Part shown: in pieces, positions 1 to 8,696 of the stretch
How the letters are laid out: each line of letters opens with the position of its first letter
Numbering within the stretch: position 1 is the first letter of the stretch
NCBI RefSeq assembly: GCF_014467075.1
Contig: NZ_AP023027.1
Coordinates: 457,001 to 521,000, forward strand
DNA from: Anaerostipes caccae L1-92
GTDB lineage: Bacteria; Bacillota; Clostridia; Lachnospirales; Lachnospiraceae
Direction: 5' to 3'
Length of the DNA: 64,000 nucleotides
The notes under the pieces: model-generated
What the model was told of the DNA's origin: nothing
The model's input: only the letters and a program-made list of their open reading frames with translations
Database searches by the model: none
Translations under genes and position numbers: made by a program

Positions 1-1083
1 GCATTCTTAATGTTCCCGCTGCTGATCATCATCAATGTCATTATGCTGGTGATTAATAAGACAAATACATTCAACGCCGATCTTTGGAACGTATGGGGAA
101 AGATCTTTACGGCGGTTGCTGTTGTAGCCATTACAAAACCACATTTCGGAGCGGCAGGTTCTATTGCCTGTGCATTTGTTGTAGCAGCGATCCAGATCGT
201 TTTTGAATTAAAGGCTGCAGATATGCATCAGCACAGAATTGAAAAACTTTCCGGAATTCCGGGTGTTACCTGTACCCATAAAATGACGTTCCTGGCAGCT
301 GTAATGTATCCAATTGACTGTATTTTAAAGAAATTACCAGCCTTAAATAAACAGTTTGATGCTGCAGCATTAAAAGACAAGGTGGGAATTTTTGCAGAAA
401 ACCATATCCTTGGATTCATCCTTGGTATCGTTTTCGGAGTTCTTGCCAGATACAGCGTTGCAAATACATTGACACTGGCGATCAAGGCAGCAACAGCCCT
501 GACCTTATTCCCGGTTATTACAAAATACTTTATGCAGGCTCTGGCTCCGATTTCAGAGGCAGTCAGTGACTTCATGAACAAGAAATTCTCAGGAAGAACT
601 TTGGTAGTAGGGCTTGACTGGCCATTCCTTGGAGGATCCAATGAGATCTGGCTGGCAGTTATTTATTCTGTGCCGATCACACTGTTATTCTCAATGTTCC
701 TTCCGGGCAATGAACTTCTTCCATTTGCCGGAATCATTAACATCGCGCTTGCTGTACCGGCCTTCCTTGTAACAGGAGGAAATCTGATCCGTATGATCAT
801 TCTGTGTACTATTTTTGCACCGGTCTTCTTATGGGTTGGTACTGCGTTTGCACCGTTTATGACAGACTTGGCACGGACAACAGGAGCCGTATCATTGAAG
901 GCAGGAGAAATGATCTCCAACAGTTGTATTGACGGACCGATTCAGACCTATGCTTTCTCACACGTATTTAAAATTCTGGACGGAGAATTCATTCCGCTGG
1001 TGATCCTGATCGTCTGGGTGGTATGTTTCGTATTCTACTACAGAAGTCTAACTAAAGAGGCAAAACAGGAAGCCAACAACTAA
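1..1083 (+). CDS. PTS galactitol-type transporter, IIC component (5' truncated)
   Basis: Membrane channel of a galactitol-family (GatC-like) PTS permease that moves a polyol or ketose across the membrane during phosphorylation. The reading frame is already open at base 1 and an internal ATG at 10 is not a convincing start, so the N-terminus lies outside the window. About 360 residues remain, with many hydrophobic segments and the conserved GatC stretches around GLDWPFLGGSNEIW and SNSCIDGPIQTYAF. It lies 30 bp before dhaK and is the first visible gene of a catabolic operon. The matching IIA and IIB are presumably upstream. The substrate cannot be read from sequence; galactitol-family permeases also carry other polyols. 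Confidence 0.88.
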   Translation, partial: AFLMFPLLIIINVIMLVINKTNTFNADLWNVWGKIFTAVAVVAITKPHFGAAGSIACAFVVAAIQIVFELKAADMHQHRIEKLSGIPGVTCTHKMTFLAAVMYPIDCILKKLPALNKQFDAAALKDKVGIFAENHILGFILGIVFGVLARYSVANTLTLAIKAATALTLFPVITKYFMQALAPISEAVSDFMNKKFSGRTLVVGLDWPFLGGSNEIWLAVIYSVPITLLFSMFLPGNELLPFAGIINIALAVPAFLVTGGNLIRMIILCTIFAPVFLWVGTAFAPFMTDLARTTGAVSLKAGEMISNSCIDGPIQTYAFSHVFKILDGEFIPLVILIVWVVCFVFYYRSLTKEAKQEANN

Positions 1084-1113
1084 TTTGAAGGACATAGAAG
1101 AGGAGATAGAAAT

Positions 1114-2118
1114 ATGCAGAGGTTTGTGAATGATCCGGATTACGTTGTAGAAGATATGCTGAAGGGGTTTTTAAAGGCTCACGGGGATCTTATCGTCAAG
1201 TCTGAGGCCAACGACCGTGTCGTAAAATACATAAATGCACCGGTAGAAGGGAAAGTCGGTCTGGTGACAGGCGGCGGAAGCGGACATGAACCTGCTTTTC
1301 TTGGCTATGTCGGAAAGAATATGGTGGATGCTGTGGCAGTCGGCGAAGTTTTTTCTTCGCCGTCAGCCCAGGCATTCTACGATGCATTTATGGAAGCAGA
1401 TGCAGGGAAAGGTGTCGCCTGCCTGTTCGGCAACTATGCCGGAGATAACATGAATGTAAAAATGGCTGTCCGAAAAGCGAAAAAAGCCGGTGTCACTGTA
1501 AAGTATGTAACCGCAAACGATGATGTGGCTTCATCTCCGAAAGAAACGAAGGAAAAACGCCATGGGATCGCAGGCGGCGTTTTTATGTGGAAGATCGGGG
1601 GAGCCAGGGCAGCAAAAGGCGGAGACCTGGATGAGGTCATTGCATCTGCCCAAAAAGCAGTGGACAATACAAGAAGTATCTGTGTAGGATTAAGTCCATG
1701 TGCCATACCCGCAGTTGGTCATCCTAATTTCCATATTGAAGAAGGAAGCATGGAGGTGGGGATCGGACACCACGGGGAGCCGGGCATCAATGTGCAGGAC
1801 CTGGAGCCTGCCGCAAAGATTGCACAGAACATGGCTGAGACAGTAGTAAACGACTTGGAACTCGGAGAAGGGGAAGAGGCGGCGGTGCTGCTTTCCGGTC
1901 TCGGGGCGACACCGGTCATGGAACTGTATGTACTGTACGATGAAATTGAAAGATACTTGAGAGAAAAGGGAATTTCCGTTTATAAGACTTTGATTGGGGA
2001 CTATGTGACTTCCCTTGACATGAACGGAGCTGCGCTGACTGTCATGCGCCTGGACGATGAATTAAAGGAACTGCTGGATTACGAGGCAAAATCACCAGGC
2101 ATTGAGGTTACAAAATAG
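1114..2118 (+). CDS. dhaK: Dihydroxyacetone kinase subunit DhaK (first copy)
   Basis: Substrate-binding subunit of a DhaK/DhaL-type ketose kinase. In the family the ketone is held as a hemiaminal on a histidine, matched here by His220 in the motif GIGHHGEPGI. The N-terminal glycine-rich GGGSGHEP loop and the following FLGYVG are typical of DhaK. The length (334 aa) is normal. ATG at 1114 is preceded by GGAGATAG. The gene follows the PTS IIC and precedes the PRD regulator, while a second DhaK and the only DhaL lie downstream. No DhaM-like phosphoryl donor is in the window, so whether it uses PEP (through DhaM) or ATP is open. The true substrate could be another short ketose such as erythrulose. 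Confidence 0.9.
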   Translation: MQRFVNDPDYVVEDMLKGFLKAHGDLIVKSEANDRVVKYINAPVEGKVGLVTGGGSGHEPAFLGYVGKNMVDAVAVGEVFSSPSAQAFYDAFMEADAGKGVACLFGNYAGDNMNVKMAVRKAKKAGVTVKYVTANDDVASSPKETKEKRHGIAGGVFMWKIGGARAAKGGDLDEVIASAQKAVDNTRSICVGLSPCAIPAVGHPNFHIEEGSMEVGIGHHGEPGINVQDLEPAAKIAQNMAETVVNDLELGEGEEAAVLLSGLGATPVMELYVLYDEIERYLREKGISVYKTLIGDYVTSLDMNGAALTVMRLDDELKELLDYEAKSPGIEVTK

Positions 2119-2145
2119 CAGCGGAACGATGAAAGAGGGATTCTA

Positions 2146-4224
2146 GTGTATTTAGACGAAAGAGGCTATTTAGTATTAAAAACAATTGTAAATAATCCGT
2201 CTATAACTGGAAAGGAAGTGGAGCAGTCATTAGATTTGTCCAGGAAGCAGGTCAGCTATACGATGGATAAGATCAACCAGTACCTGGCGGATAACGGACT
2301 GCCCAAGATAGAAAGACTGCGCACCGGAAAATTTGTGATACCGGTTCCTGTGCTGGAACAGTACCAGACCGAGGATATTGGGATCAAAGACAGTACCTAT
2401 GTGTACTCCGACAAAGAACGGGGAGCGCTGATCTTCCTGATCCTTCTGTGCGCAAGGGAAGAATTATCAATTTACCATTTTACATCAAAGCTGGATATCA
2501 GCAAGAATACATTTTTGATCGACGTTAAGAAACTGGAGGAAAGGCTGGCGCCGTACGGCCTTGGAATCCATTACAGCAGACAGGACGGATACCATCTGGC
2601 CGGAAGTGAATTCTGCAAACGGGAGGCCATGATCCCGATTGTGCGGCAGATCCTAAATATGCCGAACGGGCAGGAAGCCATTCTGGAGATTTCCCAGGTC
2701 GATCCGGAACTCATGGAGCAGGTGCGGGGGCAGATCAGTGAGATTGAGAATAAGTTAAAGATCCGTTTTACCGATGAAAGGCTGAGGGAACTTCCTTATA
2801 TTCTCTGTCTGGTGCTGATCCGCATCAAGAAAGGGAGAATCCTGGAAGATCTTCCTGAATCCTTTCAGCATATTGCCGGGACAAAAGAGTATTCTGTCAT
2901 GGTGGAATTTGCAAAAGAGCACGATGTGGCATGGCAGACGGAAAAGATCTTTTTTGCCGCGCAGATTCAGATTTCCAACTATCACAGGTTCCAGTCGGAT
3001 AATCTGAGAAGTGAAGTGGAGATCATGGAGGCGGCCAGGCAGGTCATCGACAATTTTGAAAAGATTATATGCGTCAACATCAAGGAGCGGGATATCCTTC
3101 TGGAAGCTCTGTTTCAGCATGTGAAGCCGGCGTTTTACAGGGTCAAATACCACTATCATATCGAACAGAGTATTGTAGACATGGTACTTCCCAGATACAG
3201 TTCCCTGCACGCCATGGTAAAGCGGTCCATGAAACCTCTGGAGGAACTGGCTGGAAGTGAATTTCCCGATGAAGAGCTGGTCTATATTACAGCACTCTTC
3301 GGGGCATGGCTTCAGAGAGAAGGAATCCTGGACATAGAAAATCAGAAAAAAAGAGCTGTAATTGTCTGTGCCAATGGGGTGTCGGTTTCCAACTTCTTAT
3401 TTTTTACACTGCGGGAGCTGTTTCCGGAGATCGAGTTCCTCACATGCCTTTCTATGAGAGATTTTACCGAATACAAAGAAGAATTTGAATTAGTCTTTAC
3501 TATGGTCCGTCTGGAGACGGATAAACTTCAGTTTCTTGTAAAACCATTTCTCGATGAAGCTTCCAAGCATAAATTCAGGGAAAAGGTATTGAGTGAGATT
3601 AACGGTATTATGCCTCACGAAGTCGATGTGACAGAAATTGTAAGGGCTGTGGAACAGCACGCAGTCATTGAGGACCGGGACGCGCTGGTCAGAGAGATCA
3701 ACAGAGTTTTAAACCCTGTAAATGTTCAGGGAACTGCAGAAAGAACGGCGGAGATGAAAGAACAGCCTATGCTGGCAGATGTACTTACAAAGGAAACGGT
3801 CCAAATATCAGAGGAGCCCATGGAATGGGAAGATGCCGTGAGGACGGCGTCGGCTCCGCTGCTTGCACAGGGAGATATAGAACAGCGCTATGTAGAGAGG
3901 ATGGTCCAGATCATCCGGGAAGACAAGCCATATATTATGATCGCTGACGGAGTCATCATCGCCCATGCGGGAGTGGAGGACGGAGCCGGACGGATTTGTA
4001 TTTCATTGTTAAAGCTTCCGGAAAGAATTGACATCAACGGGTATTTAAACGCGGACATTGTCATAGTTCTTGGGACTCCGGATGCCACCAATCATTTAGG
4101 GGTATTATTTCAGCTGAATGAGATCCTGGAGGACCCTTCTGCATTGAAGAAGCTGAAGCAGGCAAAACAGCCGGAAGAGATCCTTACCATTGTTCAAAAA
4201 GAAAAGGAGAAATCATTATGTTAG
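2146..4224 (+). CDS. PRD-domain transcriptional regulator with PTS EIIB- and EIIA-like domains
   Basis: BglG/MtlR-type activator or antiterminator that senses PTS flux through phosphorylation of its regulatory domains. Order: N-terminal winged-helix HTH (about residues 1-65), PRD region (about 190-395), a EIIB-like segment with VIVCANGVSVS (Cys408), and a C-terminal EIIA type-2 domain with the candidate phosphohistidine His607 in IIAHAGVEDG. The start is GTG at 2146 after GAAAGAGGGA. The length (692 aa) is normal. It lies inside the dhaK-aldolase-dhaK-dhaL operon and its stop overlaps the aldolase start, so it most likely controls this operon autogenously. Whether it binds DNA or RNA is not visible. 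Confidence 0.85.
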   Translation: MYLDERGYLVLKTIVNNPSITGKEVEQSLDLSRKQVSYTMDKINQYLADNGLPKIERLRTGKFVIPVPVLEQYQTEDIGIKDSTYVYSDKERGALIFLILLCAREELSIYHFTSKLDISKNTFLIDVKKLEERLAPYGLGIHYSRQDGYHLAGSEFCKREAMIPIVRQILNMPNGQEAILEISQVDPELMEQVRGQISEIENKLKIRFTDERLRELPYILCLVLIRIKKGRILEDLPESFQHIAGTKEYSVMVEFAKEHDVAWQTEKIFFAAQIQISNYHRFQSDNLRSEVEIMEAARQVIDNFEKIICVNIKERDILLEALFQHVKPAFYRVKYHYHIEQSIVDMVLPRYSSLHAMVKRSMKPLEELAGSEFPDEELVYITALFGAWLQREGILDIENQKKRAVIVCANGVSVSNFLFFTLRELFPEIEFLTCLSMRDFTEYKEEFELVFTMVRLETDKLQFLVKPFLDEASKHKFREKVLSEINGIMPHEVDVTEIVRAVEQHAVIEDRDALVREINRVLNPVNVQGTAERTAEMKEQPMLADVLTKETVQISEEPMEWEDAVRTASAPLLAQGDIEQRYVERMVQIIREDKPYIMIADGVIIAHAGVEDGAGRICISLLKLPERIDINGYLNADIVIVLGTPDATNHLGVLFQLNEILEDPSALKKLKQAKQPEEILTIVQKEKEKSLC

Positions 4225-4886
4225 AATCATTAAAAAAGGATGTAGTCCAGATTGCAAAAAGAGCACAGAAGGACGGATTATGCAAACATTTGTCCGGAAA
4301 CTTCAGTGCCAGGGATAAAGAAACAGGCTATGTAGTCATTACACCGACTCAGGTGGACAGAGAGCTTTTAACGGCAAGAGACATGGTTGTCTTAGACTTG
4401 GATGCCAATGTCGTTGAGAATCTTTCCGGACTGCGTCCTACCAGTGAGTCCCTGATGCACTTACAGATCTATAAGACAAGACCGGATGTCAATGCGATAG
4501 CACATACACACTCAATGTACGCCACCACATTTGCAGTGCTGAAAAAACCGATTCCGGCTGTTGTATACGAAGTTGCAAACTTAGGAGTGAGCAAGTCAAG
4601 AATTCCGGTAGCTCCATACGGACGCCCGGGTTCCACGGACCTGTCTGACAGTGTCATTGAACCGGTTCAGGAAGCAGACTGTTTCCTTCTGCAGGGACAC
4701 GGCGCTGTTGCTGTAGACGGCAGAGAAATTTACGATGCTTACCTGAAAGCTTCCTACATCGAAGAACTGGCTCAGTTATACTTTAACTGTCTTGCTGCCA
4801 ATGGAGGACAGGAGCCGGATTACTTCCCACCGGAAGAATTACAGAGCTGGGCATATCCTTCACAGATTAAATTCCCAAATAAATAA
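4218..4886 (+). CDS. Class II (zinc) sugar-phosphate aldolase/epimerase, FucA/AraD family
   Basis: Zinc-dependent enzyme of the fuculose-1-phosphate aldolase/ribulose-5-phosphate 4-epimerase superfamily, 222 aa. The catalytic and metal set is recognisable: Glu77 (TSESLM), the His96-Thr-His98 pair (AHTHSM) and His161 (LLQGHGAVAV). It overlaps the regulator stop by 7 bp, indicating translational coupling. In this context (galactitol-type PTS plus dihydroxyacetone kinase subunits) it probably cleaves a ketose-1-phosphate into DHAP and an aldehyde. Fuculose, rhamnulose, xylulose or apulose phosphate specificity cannot be told from sequence, and an epimerase role is not excluded. Confidence 0.85.
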   Translation: MLESLKKDVVQIAKRAQKDGLCKHLSGNFSARDKETGYVVITPTQVDRELLTARDMVVLDLDANVVENLSGLRPTSESLMHLQIYKTRPDVNAIAHTHSMYATTFAVLKKPIPAVVYEVANLGVSKSRIPVAPYGRPGSTDLSDSVIEPVQEADCFLLQGHGAVAVDGREIYDAYLKASYIEELAQLYFNCLAANGGQEPDYFPPEELQSWAYPSQIKFPNK

Positions 4887-4898
4887 GGAGTGTGAGAG

Positions 4899-5906
4899 AT
4901 GAAGAAAATTATCAATGAGCCGGACAATTATCTAAAAGAGATGCTAAGCGGCATCTATATCGCACACAAAGACATGGTGACCTGCACGGATGATGATCTT
5001 CAGTGCCTTGTGTCTAAATACAAGAAAGAAGGAAAAGTAGGCATCGCCACAGGAGGCGGTTCCGGACACCTTCCTCTGTTCCTTGGCTATGTTGGAGAGG
5101 GCATGCTGGATGGCTGCTGCGTAGGTGATGTATTCCAGTCACCGAGTGCAGAACAGATGCTTGCCGTAACAAAAGAGATCGACAGCGGGGCAGGCGTGCT
5201 CTATATCTATGGAAATTACAACGGAGACATCTTTAACTTTGATATGGCGGCCGAGATGGCGGACATGGAAGAGGATATCCGCGTGGAGACCGTTCTCGGG
5301 GCCGATGATGTGGCTTCTGCCGGTCCTTCCGCACCGGGTGAGAAGAGCACCCGCCGGGGAGTGGCAGGTATTTTCTTTGTATTTAAATGCGCAGGGGCTG
5401 CCGCAGACAAGATGATGGATCTGGATAACGTGAAAAGAATCGCCGACAAGGCAAATGCCAATGTGCGGACTATGGGAGTCGCCCTTACCCCTTGTGTCGT
5501 GCCGAGAGTCGGAAAAGCCGGATTCTCCATCGGGGAAGATGAGATGGAGATCGGTATGGGCATCCACGGGGAGACCGGTATCAGACGCGGAAAAATTGAG
5601 CCGGCAGACCAGATCGTAGATGAGATGTTAGGTCAGATCGTTGCGGATCTTCCGTATGAGAGCGGCGATGAAGTGGCTGTCCTCGTCAACGGCCTTGGAG
5701 CCACCACTTTAGATGAACAGTATATTGTGACCCGTCACATTGACGAGGTGCTCTCAGAAAAAGGAATCAGTGTTCACAGATATTATGTGGGAGAGTATGC
5801 CACTGCACTGGAGATGGCAGGATTTTCAATCTCTCTGCTGAAGCTGGATGACGAGCTCAAAGAGATGCTGGACAGTGATGCGAAGACACCGTTCTTCCGC
5901 CAGTAA
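4899..5906 (+). CDS. dhaK: Dihydroxyacetone kinase subunit DhaK (second copy)
   Basis: A second DhaK-type ketone-binding subunit, 335 aa, clearly diverged from the first copy (upstream, 1114). It keeps the glycine-rich TGGGSGHLP loop and the covalent-binding histidine, His223, in MGIHGETGI. ATG at 4899 follows AAGGAGTGTGAGAG. It lies 12 bp after the aldolase and 20 bp before dhaL, making it the more obvious DhaL partner. Two DhaK proteins with one DhaL could mean two substrates, a hetero-complex, or a DhaQ-like sensor role for one copy. Because the histidine is kept in both, neither looks like a dead paralogue. Confidence 0.9.
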   Translation: MKKIINEPDNYLKEMLSGIYIAHKDMVTCTDDDLQCLVSKYKKEGKVGIATGGGSGHLPLFLGYVGEGMLDGCCVGDVFQSPSAEQMLAVTKEIDSGAGVLYIYGNYNGDIFNFDMAAEMADMEEDIRVETVLGADDVASAGPSAPGEKSTRRGVAGIFFVFKCAGAAADKMMDLDNVKRIADKANANVRTMGVALTPCVVPRVGKAGFSIGEDEMEIGMGIHGETGIRRGKIEPADQIVDEMLGQIVADLPYESGDEVAVLVNGLGATTLDEQYIVTRHIDEVLSEKGISVHRYYVGEYATALEMAGFSISLLKLDDELKEMLDSDAKTPFFRQ

Positions 5907-5926
5907 GTGAGGAGGCAGAATTAAGG

Positions 5927-6550
5927 ATGGACAATAGTTATTTAATCAGGCTTTTGAAAGAGATCAGTGATATCATGGCAGAAAACAGGGATCATCTGAT
6001 CGAGATGGACAGCATCGTGGGAGACGGTGACCTGGGACTGACCATGGGGGATGGATTTAAGGCCGCCTATGAGAAAGTCGCAGACGGTTCCGTTACGGAT
6101 GCCGGAAAGCTTTTATACCAGGCCGGAAAGGCCATGGCATCTGCGGTGCCGTCTACGATGGGCACACTGATGGCTTCGGGACTTATGCAGGCGGGCAAAG
6201 TCCTGAAGGGTACGGAAATGCTTGAGAATGCGGATGTGGCAAAGCTTTTTGAGGCCTATGAAGCAGGTGTTGCAAACCGCGGAAAAGCCAAAGTGGGAGA
6301 AAAGACGTTTATTGACGGTATCCACCCGGCGGTGGAAAGTCTGAATGCCGCTGCGGCATCGGGTGCTCCTCTGGAAGAGATGGCAGCCGGTGCAGTAAAG
6401 GCAGCAGAGGACGGTTTCAAGAATACGACCACCATGCTTGCGGTTCACGGACGCGCCGCAACCAGGGGAGAGGCTTCCAGAAGTCTTGAAGATCCGGGGG
6501 CATATGTGGCGGTGCTTATTATGAAGGCGTTTGAGAAGAGTACAAAATAA
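5927..6550 (+). CDS. dhaL: Dihydroxyacetone kinase nucleotide-binding subunit DhaL
   Basis: Nucleotide-binding subunit that transfers phosphate to the DhaK-bound ketone, 207 aa as expected. The Mg-ADP/ATP-binding aspartates are in DSIVGDGDLG (Asp28, Asp33, Asp35). The glycine-rich STMGTLM and the later NTTTMLAVHGRA segment are family hallmarks. The start at 5927 has GTGAGGAGG upstream. It is the last gene of the operon, followed 15 bp later by a strong terminator hairpin. The loop reads GDGDLG rather than the GDGDHG I associate with PEP/DhaM-dependent DhaL; this is suggestive only. Confidence 0.9.
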   Translation: MDNSYLIRLLKEISDIMAENRDHLIEMDSIVGDGDLGLTMGDGFKAAYEKVADGSVTDAGKLLYQAGKAMASAVPSTMGTLMASGLMQAGKVLKGTEMLENADVAKLFEAYEAGVANRGKAKVGEKTFIDGIHPAVESLNAAAASGAPLEEMAAGAVKAAEDGFKNTTTMLAVHGRAATRGEASRSLEDPGAYVAVLIMKAFEKSTK

Positions 6551-6565
6551 CTAGCATAAAATTAC

Positions 6566-6620
6566 AATAAGAGAGCCAAAATTTCTATTTTATAATAAAT
6601 TTTGGCTCTCTTATTTATAA
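6566..6620 (+). terminator. Rho-independent terminator of the dhaK-aldolase-dhaL operon
   Basis: A perfect 19-bp inverted repeat pairs 6566-6584 with 6597-6615 around a 12-nt loop. The stem is flanked by A- and T-rich sequence, so it may act on both strands. It lies 15 bp after the dhaL stop. Confidence 0.8.
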
Positions 6621-6649
6621 TGTAAATTAAACAATTTAATAAACAAATA

Positions 6650-6677
6650 TTTGTAAATATGATTGAAATTGTATAAT
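6650..6677 (+). promoter_or_regulatory. Sigma-A promoter for the small RNA upstream of the Abi remnant
   Basis: TTTGTA (6650-6655), a 16-bp spacer and TATAAT (6672-6677). The predicted start is near 6684, directly before the hairpin RNA at 6691-6728. Confidence 0.55.
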
Positions 6678-6683
6678 GATATT

Positions 6684-6737
6684 AACAGAGCCCACCACGC
6701 CTCTGATTTCTATGCGCAACCCGGTGGGACTTTTTTC
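6684..6737 (+). ncRNA. Putative abiF-type small structured RNA
   Basis: A roughly 50-nt transcript is predicted between the promoter at 6650-6677 and a T-run at 6731-6736. The outer stem CCCACC (6691-6696) pairs with GGTGGG (6723-6728). A short inner stem CGC/GCG (6698-6700 with 6714-6716) leaves the unpaired CAACC next to the outer 3' strand. From memory, the position directly before an Abi_2/AbiF-family gene and the CCCACC...CAACCCGGTGGG layout resemble the Rfam abiF RNA motif, recently interpreted as an RNA antitoxin for AbiF HEPN toxins. That assignment needs a covariance-model search; the promoter, hairpin and T-run are directly visible. Confidence 0.55.
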
Positions 6738-6753
6738 ATTTATAGAGTGTTTC

Positions 6754-7128
6754 ATGTATTAGTATCCAAAACAAATATTAACGATAACGCAGCAAATACA
6801 ATCGTACATTGATTCAGATATGGAGATTGTCTCTCAAGAGGATGCAGAAAAAGCATTAAAAATAATTGGTTATTATCGGCTGAGGGGATATTCGTTTCAA
6901 TTATATAATAACTCTACCAAAAAATATATTTTGGGAACCAAATTTGAAGATATTCTGACATTATATCGTCTCGATCAAAAGCTCTCTGACCTGATATTCT
7001 CAATGATATCTAAAATAGAGGTTGCATTAAAAGCTCATTTAGTAGAAGCTTTGCTAATTCATGGAGATGCATTGATTCTGAAGGATTCTTCAATTTTCAA
7101 AAGAACATCTCAGTGTATGAATACATAA
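6754..7128 (+). pseudogene. Abi_2 (AbiD/AbiF) family abortive-infection protein, broken remnant
   Basis: N-terminal third of an Abi-family HEPN-type abortive infection protein. The open part shows the family pattern: KQILTITQQIQ, then IIGYYRLRGYSF, then GTKFEDILTLYRLDQKLSDL, then SKIEVALKAHLVEALL. ATG at 6754 is followed by an in-frame TAG at codon 3 (6760-6762). Homology then resumes in frame well before the next ATG (6820), which has no ribosome binding site. The frame stops at 7128, far short of the usual roughly 300 aa, so the C-terminal region expected to hold the catalytic HEPN motif is missing. It is therefore almost certainly nonfunctional, although the small RNA gene in front of it looks intact. 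Confidence 0.7.
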
Positions 7129-7179
7129 AATAAAGGACAGAACTAATCAAGTATATTATGTACAAATCGCTTAGGCTTC

Positions 7180-7215
7180 TGGCGGAGTGTTGTGATAAAA
7201 ACCCCGCCATTTTTA
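7180..7215 (+). terminator. Possible terminator downstream of the Abi remnant
   Basis: TGGCGG (7180-7185) pairs with CCGCCA (7204-7209) and is followed by TTTTTA. The stem is short. It lies between the remnant and the convergent symporter gene. Confidence 0.45.
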
Positions 7216-7244
7216 TAGCCTGTTTTTTATTTTATAAGAAGTCG

Positions 7245-8627
7245 CTACAATTCACCTCTGGCTTCACGGTCGATCAATTCTTTCATAATCGAATCGTACT
7301 GTTTATCCAGTTTGTAGAACGAAAGCGTGATGACCGCTAATGCCGCAACAATGACCGGCCCTACTTTATAAATGTTGATGATCATGTTCAGTGCAGATCC
7401 TGGCTGTGTCACAGCACCGGCGGCAGAACTGATATATCCTGACAGAGAGAGGAGTCCTGTCATGGCGGCAGATGCCACACCTGCGCCGACTTTTGTGCCG
7501 ATGGAGCCTCCTGCAAAGATCAGGCTTTCCTGACGGATATGTGTCTTCCACTGACCAAATTCCACCACATCGCCGATCATTCCGAAGACAACTGCATTTA
7601 ATGGAGCGAGTCCGACAGCACGAGTCACACAGCTCATGACCATCCACGGAAAGCTGTAAGGATTCAGGAAGAACAGAAGCTGCCCGGCCAGTGCGATAAA
7701 TGCTCCGGCAAATGCAACGTTTCTTTTTCCGAATTTTCCGATCAGAGGCGCACAGGCAAAGATGCAGGCTACCAAAGTAAGAGTTTCCGTCAGATACAAT
7801 GTACTGTACATCCAGGTATCGTTGTGGAAAATGTATTTACAATAGTATGGAAGGATGGTCCCTGAGATACCAAAGGATACACTCTGAAGCATCCATAATA
7901 CGAGAACTGCCCAGAAGTATTGATTTGTGACAAGGGCTTTCAGGCCCTTTTTCAGAGGGATACTTTTTACTTTATCTTTGGCCGCAATGACAACGGTCTC
8001 TTTGCATTTGAGGAAACAGTTGATGAGCAGGATCAATGCAAGAACCGCCCAGATAGACATTGTCTTAACCCATGCAGCCTGATTATCCCCGAAGATCTTT
8101 ACTAACGGAAGAGTAAAGGTAACGGCTACGATACGTCCGATCGGTGACAATCCCATTCTAACGACACTCAGCATATCTCTCTCAGAAGAGACGCGTGTCA
8201 TCATGGCAGAAAGGCTTCCATATGGAAGATTAATAGCTGTATAACAGACTGTGGTACAAAAATTATATGTAACAAACAGGTAGATTCCCTGAACGATTCC
8301 GGTTGTATGAGGCACAGTGAAAAGCAGTACGGCTGAAAGAGCATAAGGGATGCTCATCCATAAGATCCACGGCCTTGATTTTCCCCATTTTGAGTTGGTG
8401 TGCTCAACGATGACACCCATGATTAAGTCAGACACTCCGTCAAACAGCCGGGAAAGCAGCATGACCAATCCGACAGTTGCCGGATTGATTCCAACATAAT
8501 CAGTATAAAAAAGCGTAAGCAATGTACCGATCATTCCGAAGATTACATTACATGCCACGTCCCCGCCTGCGTAGGAGACCCGGGTTCCCCAGGTGAGTTT
8601 GTGGCCTTTGACATAGTTTTTATCCAT
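7245..8627 (-). CDS. GPH-family sugar:cation symporter (MelB/YicJ-like)
   Basis: Twelve-helix major-facilitator permease of the glycoside-pentoside-hexuronide:cation symporter family. The N-terminal LTWGTRVSYAGGDVACN and the loop GVSDLIMGVIVEHTNSKWGKSRPW are characteristic. The start chosen is the ATG at 8627 (MDKNY), which has AAGGAGAAGAAAA in front; the ATG 21 bp further upstream overlaps this ribosome binding site. It lies 69 bp downstream of an IolG-like dehydrogenase on the same strand, separated by a hairpin without a T-run, so the two form an operon. The substrate is probably the cyclitol or sugar the dehydrogenase oxidises; this is inferred from context only. Confidence 0.85.
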   Translation of the reverse strand: MDKNYVKGHKLTWGTRVSYAGGDVACNVIFGMIGTLLTLFYTDYVGINPATVGLVMLLSRLFDGVSDLIMGVIVEHTNSKWGKSRPWILWMSIPYALSAVLLFTVPHTTGIVQGIYLFVTYNFCTTVCYTAINLPYGSLSAMMTRVSSERDMLSVVRMGLSPIGRIVAVTFTLPLVKIFGDNQAAWVKTMSIWAVLALILLINCFLKCKETVVIAAKDKVKSIPLKKGLKALVTNQYFWAVLVLWMLQSVSFGISGTILPYYCKYIFHNDTWMYSTLYLTETLTLVACIFACAPLIGKFGKRNVAFAGAFIALAGQLLFFLNPYSFPWMVMSCVTRAVGLAPLNAVVFGMIGDVVEFGQWKTHIRQESLIFAGGSIGTKVGAGVASAAMTGLLSLSGYISSAAGAVTQPGSALNMIINIYKVGPVIVAALAVITLSFYKLDKQYDSIMKELIDREARGEL

Positions 8628-8657
8628 TTTTCTTCTCCTTAATTTCATATGGCATGA

Positions 8658-8688
8658 CAGCCTGCCCGCCGGGAAAACCGGCAGGCTG
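8658..8688 (-). other. Intercistronic hairpin between iolG-like and symporter genes
   Basis: CAGCCTGCC (8658-8666) pairs with GGCAGGCTG (8680-8688), with a small inner CCGG/CCGG pairing. There is no T-run, so it is more likely to stabilise or differentially tune the mRNA than to terminate it. Confidence 0.5.
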
Positions 8689-8696
8689 GTGTTTCT

